A stretch of DNA of 64,000 nt from Pyronema omphalodes (Eukaryota; Ascomycota; Pezizomycetes; Pezizales; Pyronemataceae): the NCBI GenBank assembly GCA_024516155.1, contig JAJJXM010000009.1:930001-994000 (forward strand). The letters run 5' to 3'. Below the pieces are notes generated by a model. The model did not search any database and was not told the DNA's origin. It was given only the letters and a program-made list of their open reading frames with translations. Shown here in pieces: positions 37,289 to 46,952 of the stretch (within the stretch, counting starts at the first letter, position 1; each line of letters begins with the position of its first letter). A program made the translations under genes and the position numbers.

Positions 37289-39616
37289 ATGGATCGCGAC
37301 AGGGAACGCGATCGCGAACGAGAGAGGGACCGCGACCGGGACCGGGAGAGAGATAGAGAAAGGGACCGTGAACGCGACCGTGATCGTGATAGAGATCATC
37401 GGGACAGGAGGTGAGCTCAATTTTTGTCCACTATACTTTTCTGAGATGCCAGAGGATAATCCACTGTGTATTTCACCCCGGTGATCTGGGAGGGGGATTT
37501 GAAGCTAAGCTGTAACTGCGATGCTAACATCACCTTGTTTGCATAAAGGTTTCGGGATCGTGAAGCCTTTGATTCTCCTCATCGAGGAGGAATAGATTCT
37601 TACATTCCTACTACTCGTCGAAGACCTTCTCGTTCGCCTCCACCTCCTCCCCCAAGAGGTGATAGCTATGTTCCACGCGACAGACGGAGATCTCCACCTC
37701 AACCAAGACCTAGATCTAGATCAAGACGCAGACGTTCCATCTCTAGAGCATCGGTTGCTCGAGAAAGGGAACGTGATAATAGGGGCCGAACACGCTCTCC
37801 TATATCAAGGAGAAGATCTCGTACTCGCTCCCCACCAAGGAGGCGTAGATCTCCTCTTCCTGTTAGAGCGGAATCACCACCAAGGTTTAGGAGAAGAACT
37901 CCTTCTCCTACAGTAACGAGAGCAAAGGAGCGTACTCCACCGCCTTCGAATCTACCTCCAAGACCAAGAGATAAATCCCCAGTGCTTGAAGCTCGACCTC
38001 CTCCTCCTGGATCAAGAAGGGAAAGCTCCAAGGAACGGTCTCCACTTCTACGACGAGAGAGACCCAGATCCAGGGAAAAGTCCCCACCTCCACGAAGGGA
38101 TAAAACTCCACCTCCTCTTAAACGTCAGAAATCTAGGAGCCCGGAAAGAACAAGAAGTACCTCGAGACCTCCACCTATCTACCGCGGTAGATCACCACCT
38201 CGCAAGCGGACGCCATCTCCTGCGAGATCCCCGGTTATGAATCGACGCCCACAACGTTCCCGTACACCGCGAGGGTTTTCATCGCGTAGATCTCGTTCTC
38301 CATTCCGGGGTGGATTTGGAAGGGGAGGCGGAAGCTTTAGAGGGGGGAGAAGTGATAGACCTATCGACAGACCGAGTGATAGGGATCACAGGTTAACCGA
38401 CAGAAACGACAGAAACGACAGGCCGATTGATAGGGACAACAGACAAAGCGATAGAAATGAGAGACCAAACGACAGACCGGTAGAAAGAAATGACCGCCCC
38501 ATTGACCGCTGGGACAATTCTCCTCGCACACGTTCTCCCTACCACCACACCAGAGTCCGTACACCAAATGGACCTCCACCACCCCGCCGACGCAGCGCCT
38601 CACCACCACCAGCTCAACCCGCATCCAGAGGTAGAACCCGTAGTATAACTCCAGAGCGTCCAAGGAGCCCAACACCTAAACGAACCAGCCCACCTACCAT
38701 CGCCCCTTCTCCTGCCTCTGCCCCCCAAAGCCGTCATGACTCTCCCCGTGGACCCCGCTTCACCAACTCCCCCGCTCTCCCCACGCCTACTAGATCACCT
38801 CCCAAGGGTCCCCGCGCAAGCCTCCCGCAAACTCGCCCTGACCGAGGCAACAGCGAGCGTATGGAACGCACCCCTTCTCATCAAGGGATGAACCAATTGA
38901 ACGCCAACCCAAGCAGCCGCACTGAATCAGAACCCACCGCCGTGCATCCAGACAGACTCCACCACATGTCCCCCTCGACGCCCAGCTCATTCCCCAGTCC
39001 TGCGCCACCCCGCGGTCCAGCAGCTGGTACTGGTCGTCCGCCACCAACGCATCCCCGGGGCTCCTTTGCACCTCGGGGTACCCCACGCCCTCCGGTAGCT
39101 CCTAGAGCTGTGCATGCTCTCCCAGGCGCTCACACTTCCCCGCATCCGCATACCCCCTCCCATGTTTCACCGCACCCACCCGGTCCTCCAACCGGTCCTA
39201 GAAGAACCTCTATCGTTCCCACTGCCCCGGCTGCTGTAGCTTCCCCGGTTGGAGCAACCGGAGCACCTGCTATTCCAACAGGTCCTAGAGCTGGGAACTT
39301 TCCGTACAGATCCTCACTTCCATCAGCGCCTCGGTTTCCAGTGCCGGTAGCTCCGCATGTTACTGTCAGCACAGGACCGGGGGCGTTGATACCCGGCGGA
39401 AGGTTATTACCGGCGGTAGATAAAGCCAGTGAAGAAAGGATGGCTAGGTTAAAAGCGGAGGAGGAGAAATTGAGAGAGGAATTGGAGGTTAGTCAGGATC
39501 GGAAAAGGAAAGGGATGATGGCTTGGGAGAAGAGTAAAAGAGAGGCAGAAACGGCGGGGAGAAGAGTAGAGCTTGTAGAGGGTGCTTTGAGGGAGGAGGA
39601 GGTACCCGGGGTTTAG
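37289..39616 (+). CDS. Arg/Ser/Pro-rich protein with RD/RE and SR repeats and C-terminal coiled coil
   Basis: There are two exons, 37289-37410 and 37549-39616 (729 residues). The first exon encodes almost only alternating Arg with Asp/Glu, and the downstream exon continues in frame for 144 codons without an internal Met, so the spliced model is needed to reach the true start. Next come SR/RS and PPRR-type repeats (about 60-260), an RGG-like patch (GFGRGGGSFRGG), a run of degenerate DRPIDR/DRNDR units, a Pro/Ala-rich tail, and at the end a charged helix (DKASEERMARLKAEEEKLREELEVSQDRKRKG). This composition is typical of nuclear-speckle or splicing-associated proteins. No RRM or other folded domain is visible, so the function is inferred from composition only. 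Confidence 0.8.
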
Positions 39617-40226
39617 GAATATCGGGTGATGGGGATCTGATTTTTTGATGGGTGAAGGGGGGAGGGTGGGGTAGAGAAGGAGGAGGAGGGGATAAGGATC
39701 AAACGTTGGAAAATGATATAGGTGTTTATGACATGTGTACCAACGGTGTACTTTATTTTATTTTTACTTTACTTTACTTTACTTTACCTCATTTTACTTT
39801 TACTAGTGGATTGGACCTACCTAAATCATCCCTTGGTGGAAAACAATATCATATCATAACATATCATAATGGATATCGCTCTTCATTATTTTTTTTTCCC
39901 CTGGTTGTATTTGTATCATCTAACTATGTATGTATGGAGTTTTAACTTAAGCTACTGCTTTTGGGGGATATTTTTAAACTCCGACAGGTGGGGCCGGGGG
40001 GGGTGGGGGGGGGAGGGGGGGAGGGGGGGAGGGGGTTACTTTGTTTTATGCTTTTGTATGAGTATGAGTATTTCTTTCCTATGAACTTTTATGATGAAAT
40101 AAATAAGGTTATTTCGATGATGGAAAAAAAAAAAAGATTTCGAAGGGAGTTAACCACTGAAGCATTTTGAGCGGCAATATCTATGATTTATGGAACAACT
40201 AGTCATCTATGTATACAACCCCCCAC
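39617..40226. other. AT- and poly(G)-rich spacer
   Basis: This is the 3' flank of the Arg/Ser-rich gene. It has TTTACTTTAC units near 39760-39785 and a 45-base G-rich block at 39990-40035. It ends at the target duplication of the transposon at 40227. No gene is visible. Confidence 0.5.
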
Positions 40227-41714
40227 TACGGCAATGCATTTGTACATGGAGGGCCAAAAGAATTTTGCCACAAAACCAACACTCCATGCACGTCGCATGC
40301 ACAACATCCAACAAATGCACTTTCCACTACCCATGACCTACAAGCCACAAACACCGCTGACTAAACCACAGGCTGTGGCGCTCCATAAAATCGGAAGCGC
40401 GCAGCAAGTACATTTGTTATCTAAATGGTACAGAATATTGTTAAGCGCAAATAAAATAATAAACAATAGTCAAATCGATGATATTGATATTTTAAAGCGC
40501 ACATAACACAGTACTTGGAAAAAATGAATAGAAAGGCAGTAATGCTACAGGAAATTTTGTATAACAGCGCGTGTAAAAAGTAAATAATGATTAGTAAAAT
40601 GTAGAGATTCTCTTGGGTTCGGGGCTCAGAGTAAGATATTAGAGAATTAGAGGTATTACTGTTTTTACCACTTGCAGAGAAGAAATCAAGACCGTACTGT
40701 TGTGAATATGACTTAAAACAAATAATAAAGTCACCATCAGTATGGTTCTTGCTTTCATTTTTTCTTTATTTTGTCTTTTCTCTACAGATTCTTGCTTATT
40801 ATGTCCGTGAAGATCTCTTTAGCTCCTTTAATAGGTAAATCTTGATATGTATGACACAAAGCTTTCAAAAACACATCAAACATATAGAATTAACATTAAT
40901 CTCGCGTCCAAAAGAATCACACAAAGCATTCTGGATAAAAGAAAACCCTAAATGTAAAACCTAAACAAAAGCTTATGATGCCACGGAGAAAAAAATGATT
41001 TCACCGTCAATCAAATTAAAACGCCTCGCATTTCCCTGCCTTCGATCGCCACTAAATCATTCCACTATGTATATACAGTGAAGAAAGAAAGCATTAAATA
41101 TACATGGAGCAGCCGCTTCTCAAGGCAATCAACCGTGACATCATTCCGTTGCTAAAAGAAAAGTCTGTTGCTTCTATAAAGTTTCAATAAGTGCTGTGGT
41201 GTTTCGATGGGGGAAAAACTACGATAGCTCATAATATCAGCAAGAAAATCCTTTTTCCACTCCATTTATCTACTATTCTTAGGGCGGTAATGTAAAATCT
41301 CATCCTGCATCACTCCATTTGTATTCATTCATCGTACAGACTGCTTTATCTGCGCTCATAGAATATTCTGTTCGATCTAAATCACCACTATCTCAACAGC
41401 CACTGCAGAACCGTCCATCAATTTTTTTGTAATGACAACTGTGTTATTTGCGCTTTATAGTCTTGATGTATTTTACTTCACAATTGTTTGATTTACGCTT
41501 AAGAATATTTTGTGTCATTTGGATTACCACTACATGTAATGCGCGTTTCCGTGGTTTAGTCAGCGGTGTGGTATGGTTGGGGCAACGGTGTCTGTGGCTG
41601 GTGGGTGGTAGTGCGCGAAAGTGCACTTGTTGGATGTTGTGCATGCGACATACATCTGGTGTTGGTTCGGTGGCAAAATTCTTTTGGCCCTCCATGTACA
41701 AATGCATTGCCGTA
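40227..41714. mobile_element. 1.5 kb non-autonomous TIR DNA transposon, copy 2
   Basis: This has the same ends as copy 1 (TACGGCAATGC...GCATTGCCGTA), the same orientation and the same 1.49 kb length, with only scattered differences. The 6-bp direct repeat CCCCAC flanks it exactly (40221-40226 and 41715-41720). The subterminal motif ACACCGCTGACTAAA is present near the left end and inverted near the right end. No transposase is encoded; the frame that starts in the left TIR is extended here by a few codons compared with copy 1, which argues against function. Confidence 0.93.
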
Positions 41715-41867
41715 CCCCACTTCATTTTTCTTTCTAAATTGCTGGATACATATGCCCCTACATGATAGCCATTCATTGTTTCTTTTTTTGCTAGGTTTCT
41801 TATTTCTTCTTTCTTTGCTTCTAGTATTTGGTTTGATAAAAACTTAAGTGTTGCGGGGGATATAAAC

Positions 41868-41939
41868 GGGGGTGTGGTTTAGTGGTATAATTCCTCTTTA
41901 GCATAGAGGCGGTCCGGCGTTCGATTCGCCGCTCCTCCA
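41868..41939 (+). tRNA. tRNA-Ala(AGC), copy 1
   Basis: The 72-nt cloverleaf is intronless. The anticodon stem is CCTCT/AGAGG with loop TTAGCAT (anticodon AGC), and the T arm is CGGCG-TTCGATT-CGCCG. The acceptor stem is GGGGGTG/CTCCTCC and includes the G3-U70 wobble pair that is the alanine identity element, plus a U6-U67 mismatch. The discriminator is A. A run of six T follows immediately as a Pol III terminator. Confidence 0.95.
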
Positions 41940-42871
41940 GTTTTTTGGTGGTTTGTGGGATGGATCATGGTATGTAGCGTCTTATATGGTTTTTTTTTTC
42001 TTTTCCTTTTCCTTTTTTTTTTTTTTTTTGAGGTGCATGTTAGTATTGGTGGTGTGGTTGTGTGGCTGTGTGAATGGTTTGGGGGTTTGGGGGTTTTGGA
42101 GCTGGGGATCCTGGTGGGGTGAAGGTTTGGGAGTTTGGAGTTTGGAGTTTCTTTTTTTGGGGGGGGGAGTATCTTAATCATGGTGGAGCTTGGTTGGTAC
42201 TTTAATCTACGATACTTGATTATAAATATTTATGTGGAGTTTTATATATTGGCTATCACCTGTCACCTGTCACCTATAATCCGGGATGTGGAGATCTTAA
42301 TCCTATGAATCTGCATGCCTGGGGTGGTGGTGGTGTTGATCGGTTGATCAGTTTACCGATGATGATGATGATGATGATGATGATGTAAGATCCTGCTGCC
42401 TAAACACACAAGTTTAGATAACCGTCGATTCTTGGTGGGGTAAAAGTTATGTGCTATGAAGTATAGATTTTTGCGGTATGCTGCGGCGAGTCATGATGGG
42501 TTATCTTGGGTGATTGTGGGGAGATTGGGCTTGGAAGTTGGTGTTGCAGTTTGTGTTGAGTTGAGTTGATGGAAAGTTGGCCGAGAAAAAAAAAGGGGGG
42601 GGGGGGGGGGGGAATGGGGAGATATGGTGTGCTTGTAGTGTAGACTGTGTAGGTAGAGATCTTTTGGGGTAGTAATATTCAGGTCCTGAAATTCTTCAAT
42701 AGTGAAAACTTCATACATACTATAAATCTCCAGAAATAATGATATTTACAAGCAGCCCTTAACTTCTAGTATTCAACTCCTCCATGTCATTATTCCAACC
42801 AACTCCCCCCCCCCCCCCCCCTCCCCCCGCCCGACCAACCAACCAACCAAACCCCATCCCCACATCCACTC
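41940..42871. other. intergenic, homopolymer-rich
   Basis: This holds T runs (41990-42030), (GAT)n at 42357-42386, an 18-base G run (42595-42612) and a 17-base C run (42805-42821). It probably includes the 3' UTR of the small secreted-protein gene. No gene is visible. Confidence 0.5.
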
Positions 42872-43219
42872 TTAATTCCATACAACCGGAACATGATACC
42901 TCATCTCAGCCGGAACCATCTTCGATACCTCCCCATCATTTCTCCGTCTCGTAGTTGTATGATATTTCGTCCCATAACCCTTTTCTAGCAGAGGAGCCTG
43001 TTTAGTTTTTGGTATATCGTGGTATGATATGGGGATGTCGGTTTGAACTTCGCCATTGTTGGGCGCTGGGAGGATATGGTAGTTCATTTCGTTTGGAATT
43101 TCTTGGGTCGGTTGGATCTGCTGGGTTGGTTGGATTGGTTGGGCCCCGGGAAAGGGTATAATAGGTACAGCGATGACGAGGGTGATAGATGAAAGGAAAA
43201 TTAGGATGAGGGACTTCAT
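42872..43219 (-). CDS. small secreted protein with internal duplication and YH motifs
   Basis: The product has 115 residues. The first 17-18 residues (MKSLILIFLSSITLVIA) are a classic signal peptide, so it should be secreted. The mature part has no cysteine. It opens with Pro/Gln repeats (PIQPTQQIQPTQ), then two units of about 40 residues: YH at 47, NNGEV at 54-58 and YH at 66; then YH at 86, NDGEV at 94-98 and YH at 108. A tribasic RRR (91-93) precedes the second NDGEV and could be a Kex2-type site. The frame is open further upstream, but the ATG at 43219 is chosen because it begins the signal peptide. I recognise no family; effector or peptide precursor is speculative. Confidence 0.68.
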   Translation of the reverse strand: MKSLILIFLSSITLVIAVPIIPFPGAQPIQPTQQIQPTQEIPNEMNYHILPAPNNGEVQTDIPISYHDIPKTKQAPLLEKGYGTKYHTTTRRRNDGEVSKMVPAEMRYHVPVVWN

Positions 43220-43874
43220 TATTATTTCGAAGAGGTTTATATTGCGGAGGATGACGAAGGAAGTTCTATAGTGCGTGGTCGTAGTTAGTTTTCCGATATA
43301 AAAACTAAAAACTTTTCTCCTAAAACAAACCCAAGTAACCCCATCGAACTCTTTATATCTCCACAAGCTTTCCTTATTATTGAATCCTCCACCAGATATC
43401 CTCACCGGTCCTCAAGACGCTCAAGATCTCCCCTCCTATTCCCCTATGATGTAAGCCCATAACAACCTGCACCGTATATTTCGCCTTATGGTTCAGTTAT
43501 CCACCGAGAGAACTGTGGGTCTCCTCCAGATCATGTAGTAAACAAGCAGGTATCATGTATGTGTCAAGCTCGGTGTGTATGTCATAATGGGTACATACCT
43601 ACATATCAGGCGAAACTGCTGCATAGGTACTGTATGTATGTACCTACAATATACATATACCTACCTAGGCATCCAAAATATCCAAAAAATTCAGGCTAAG
43701 TTGCATGCTGATGTAAGATGGTCGATCAATGTATGGGTTTTTTTTAGTATCTACAGAAGGTTCGAGGGTTCGTTATGCACATGCTATGGTAATAAATGAT
43801 CCTTGCCTCCTTATATGCGCGCTGTGCATGTCTAAGGGAGAATTGGGGAAAATGTTGTGAAGAAAAAGAAAAAA
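43220..43874. other. spacer between secreted-protein gene and 5S rRNA gene
   Basis: This is the promoter side of the minus-strand secreted-protein gene. It has TACCTA/CATA-rich sequence near 43590-43670. No gene is visible. Confidence 0.45.
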
Positions 43875-43991
43875 ACTACAGTATCCGGGATTCCCGTCTG
43901 GTCACCCACGACAGTACTAGCCGGACGATATCATGCTTAAATAGCGCAGAGCGGACGGGATGCGTTGTGTTCATGATTCTATGACCGTAGC
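43875..43991 (-). rRNA. 5S rRNA gene, diverged dispersed copy
   Basis: Read on the minus strand, the ends pair as helix I (CTACGGTCAT at the 5' end with ATACTGTAG at the 3' end), and ATCATG/CATGAT forms helix II. The eukaryotic 5S hallmarks are present in order: CATCCCGTCCGCTCT, TTTAAGCA at the internal A-box, CTAGTACTG, GTGGGTGACCA and GGGAATCCCGG. A run of seven T follows directly as terminator. Single dispersed 5S genes with several sequence variants are normal in filamentous ascomycetes. The helices look intact, so it may be functional, but the divergence also fits a pseudogene. Confidence 0.82.
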
Positions 43992-44790
43992 TGAAATAAT
44001 GGTTATGAATTGTAATATAAGCCATATATAATGCGGGCTTTGATACCGTCAGGTTTTAGTGATGTAAAGTGCTCGATTTAGTGTTCAACAGTCCTGAGAG
44101 GGGGTTAACAGTCTTCGGAGACTTTCATGATACAAACAAGCCCAATCAACGGAACGATAGTGACGATAGCGACGCTCCACCACACTCAGAGACCAAGACT
44201 GCCGGCTAGAAAAAGTACCAAACGACCAAAATAAAGAATCGTCGAAGATAACCTGAAGTTTACCAAATAACAAATTTCCCATTGGTTCACTTTCCCTTCT
44301 CCCAATTATATCAAAAAAGTATATATATGGTTATTAGTCGGGGCTGTGGGAATAAGAAAGATATTATGGGCCATTCTACATCCTTTTTAAAGCGAGACTG
44401 TCGATAACTGCTATACCCCTTTGTGCTGCTCGTCATATTCCGAGCTGATTGTGTATATGAAGTAAAAAGATGAAATCGGTATGTAGAGCGTGTGCTATTG
44501 ATGACGAGGAGAAGAGCGATGTTTTGCAAAATTTTGCTGAGGTTATGTATTCACCTAGGCCGGTGAACAAATGTCGAAACTATCCTTTGGAAATGGCGTT
44601 GATACAGAATATAACGCATCCAGATCTATGGGAGCCGAAGGAAAGTAGTCGTTATGAATCCTTCCTCCCCACAATGGGATGTAGGAATTAGGGGAAATAA
44701 AAGGGACACTGACCGTGATACCTTCTAAAGAGGAAATTGGATTAGATATTATTTTGGAATTGACATTATTACTTCAGTGTACATACACAT

Positions 44791-44862
44791 GGGGGTGTGG
44801 TTTAGTGGTATAATTCCTCTTTAGCATAGAGGCGGTCCGGCGTTCGATTCGCCGCTCCTCCA
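44791..44862 (+). tRNA. tRNA-Ala(AGC), copy 2
   Basis: This is identical over all 72 nt to the copy at 41868, including the AGC anticodon, G3-U70 and the U6-U67 mismatch. The identity stops sharply at both ends of the gene. TCCTTTTT follows as terminator. The LINE derivative is inserted about 225 bp downstream. Confidence 0.95.
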
Positions 44863-45086
44863 TCCTTTTTGTTTGTCCCCCACTTATATGTACAGCAACA
44901 ACACAAATGATACTTTTTTTCTTCATAAATAATTTCTGGTGTAGAGAGAAATCCCGAGGTTTATATTCATCAATCTCCTTGCCACATGACTTTGCAGGAA
45001 GACCCACGATCTCTTCCGGTCCACATTTCCTTACCTACTCATAACAGCCGAACCACAACCCGCCTCAAAACAATCACTCTTATATC

Positions 45087-45101
45087 TCACCAGCCCCAAG
45101 C
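45087..45101. repeat. left target-site duplication of the ORF1-only LINE
   Basis: TCACCAGCCCCAAGC is repeated exactly at 46815-46829, and the flanking bases differ on both sides. Confidence 0.92.
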
Positions 45102-46814
45102 CACCGAAATCACCGATTTTTCCATTGGATTCGGACTCTCAGCACTCGGCTGCGTACCTCTGTGAAGTTCCAAAGAGATTCACGTAGATTTCGTCGATTT
45201 CTATCGTGAAACCAGAGTTACCCTTCCTCTTGGCGTTCCTGACCAAGCGAAATGCCACGGAAACACCGCTCGAATAACGCCGCACGACTGAAACAGTCAG
45301 GCAACGCCTTTCACGCACTTGGAGACCTTCCTCTCGATGAGACCAATCCTACTCTTGATGGAAGCAACAATGGAGATGACGATGATGAATTGTCACTCTT
45401 GCAGGTTCTTCGGGCAACGAATGCGACCCTGGCAAAAACAGCTTTCCTATGGGGTGACACGACAAAAGAAATGGTGAATTATATCCATAGAACCTCGGAG
45501 ACAACAAAAGAAATCCGTGATACAATTGTCCGGATGGATGAATGTACCAATGCACACCTCAAGCACTTCAACAATATGTTAGAAGGTACCCTGAAGCAGA
45601 TGGAGGCAGTGTTGTCTGAGAACACTATACTGCGCCAGGCGAATGAGGCCTCCAGAGCAGAAACGGCAGCCCTCAAAGTTGCCGTGGACGCCCTCACACA
45701 GAAATTCGACGAGCACACAGCAAAGTCAGCCCCTCCCTCCCCGGAGATCATGGCCCCCTCTGCCTCAATGGAGGAGATGACAACGCAACTGTCCATCGTA
45801 CACAATGATATCCAAGATGTCTTGGATGCTGTTCTCAACCCGAACACTAAGAGAAAGCGACGCTCCGGCCATCAAGACATCGAACCAACATCTGACACAA
45901 CCCAACGACTAATGACCCATAAACAACGACGCAATGCATCACCAGAGCATAGCTTGATGCACTCGATACATGCAACCACCACTGCCCAGGACAAACTTGA
46001 TGCTCTAAAGATCAAGTATCCCCCATGTTCACCTGCCATAACCCCAACCGAAACATTACCCAACTCTCTTCCTCAAGTATCTCCTCAGGTCACACCTCTA
46101 CCGGACGTCCCTAGCACTGCCCCTGCCGAAGGCGAAGGTTGGAAGATAGTGGAAGGCAAGACAATGCGGAGGAAGAAGAGAAGTGAACAGACAAGCAACC
46201 AGAAGGCAGCTCCAAATAACGACAATACCCCAACAACAAAGACTGGTAGGAGGGGAAAGAGCACCTACCAACCCAAACCAACGACTACTCCCACAAAGAA
46301 AACCTGGGCAGAGGTTGTCAAAAGTGGAGGAATTAATGTCCAGATTGTCTTAGGCAATGACCACCTTCAACTAATCACACCGACGACAAGAGCCCGAAGA
46401 GAGAGGCAAGGAGGGGCAGCGCGAAGGCTCAAAAAGAAGGCCCGAGCAGGCGGAGGGACGGAGGAGGAGAGAAGGGGAAGAAGTAGCCCGGCAGTAGTAT
46501 AAGACCCAAGAAAAGAAAAAGAAAAAAAAAAAAAAAAAAAAGGATTTAGATGTGAAGGGAAGGGAAGAGGAATGAGGTGAATGACTAGGCGGAATAATAA
46601 TTGAGCGTACAGGGCTCTAGACTATATTGACGCGAAAGAAAATCAGCATGGAGAACACCAGGGTGCTGTGGCCCCAAACAATGAAGAATGCTATGGGGCT
46701 TTTCCCAGTAGGCCTCCGGGATTACAGACCGGGGCCTAAAGATGTATATAAACACAGACCACGTCATAACCTTACGGTTGGGAACGTTTAAGAATCAATC
46801 AATCAATCAATCAA
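45102..46814 (+). mobile_element. ORF1-only LINE derivative (half-LINE) with 15-bp target duplication
   Basis: The element of about 1.7 kb lies exactly between two copies of TCACCAGCCCCAAGC. It has a 150-bp leader, one intact ORF1-like gene (45252-46502), an A-rich run of about 30 nt just after its stop (46511-46541), some 230 bp of 3' sequence and a terminal (AATC)n tail of about six units before the right duplication. Long, variable target duplications and a short tandem 3' tail are marks of target-primed reverse transcription. No endonuclease or reverse transcriptase is present, so it must depend on an autonomous LINE elsewhere, as mammalian HAL1 depends on L1. Confidence 0.88.
45252..46502 (+). 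CDS. LINE ORF1-like (Gag-like) protein, intact
   Basis: The product has 416 residues without frameshift or stop. It has a basic N-terminus, a long predicted coiled coil at roughly 60-155 (TTKEIRDTIVRMDECTNAHL onward), a basic patch NTKRKRRSG near 200, a second one around WKIVEGKTMRRKKRSEQ, the TWAEVVKSG motif near 355, and an Arg/Lys-rich tail. This matches the architecture of ORF1 proteins of fungal Tad-clade LINEs, which bind element RNA. The CCHC knuckles that often end such proteins are absent. It lies wholly within the retroposed segment, so it is element-encoded and not a host gene. Confidence 0.8.
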   Translation: MPRKHRSNNAARLKQSGNAFHALGDLPLDETNPTLDGSNNGDDDDELSLLQVLRATNATLAKTAFLWGDTTKEMVNYIHRTSETTKEIRDTIVRMDECTNAHLKHFNNMLEGTLKQMEAVLSENTILRQANEASRAETAALKVAVDALTQKFDEHTAKSAPPSPEIMAPSASMEEMTTQLSIVHNDIQDVLDAVLNPNTKRKRRSGHQDIEPTSDTTQRLMTHKQRRNASPEHSLMHSIHATTTAQDKLDALKIKYPPCSPAITPTETLPNSLPQVSPQVTPLPDVPSTAPAEGEGWKIVEGKTMRRKKRSEQTSNQKAAPNNDNTPTTKTGRRGKSTYQPKPTTTPTKKTWAEVVKSGGINVQIVLGNDHLQLITPTTRARRERQGGAARRLKKKARAGGGTEEERRGRSSPAVV

Positions 46815-46829
46815 TCACCAGCCCCAAGC
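46815..46829. repeat. right target-site duplication of the ORF1-only LINE
   Basis: This is an exact copy of the 15 bp at 45087-45101, immediately after the (AATC)n tail. Confidence 0.92.
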
Positions 46830-46952
46830 TCCCTAACCTTCTAAACCTCACCTCCTCCAATCAACCATCAATCATAATCAAAACCATCACAAACCCTTCA
46901 TCATCATCCTCCTCCTCCTCCCCCCCCCCCCCCCCCCCAATAGTCCCCTACT

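Noticed and set aside
44470..44691. 73-codon plus-strand frame (MKSVCRACAIDDEE...)
   Set aside because: The composition is protein-like, but there is no domain, no signal peptide and no splice partner, and the frame lies in a spacer between a 5S and a tRNA gene.
46585..46767. 60-codon minus-strand frame in the LINE 3' segment
   Set aside because: It lies within the retroposed 3' sequence in antisense and has no homology that I recognise.
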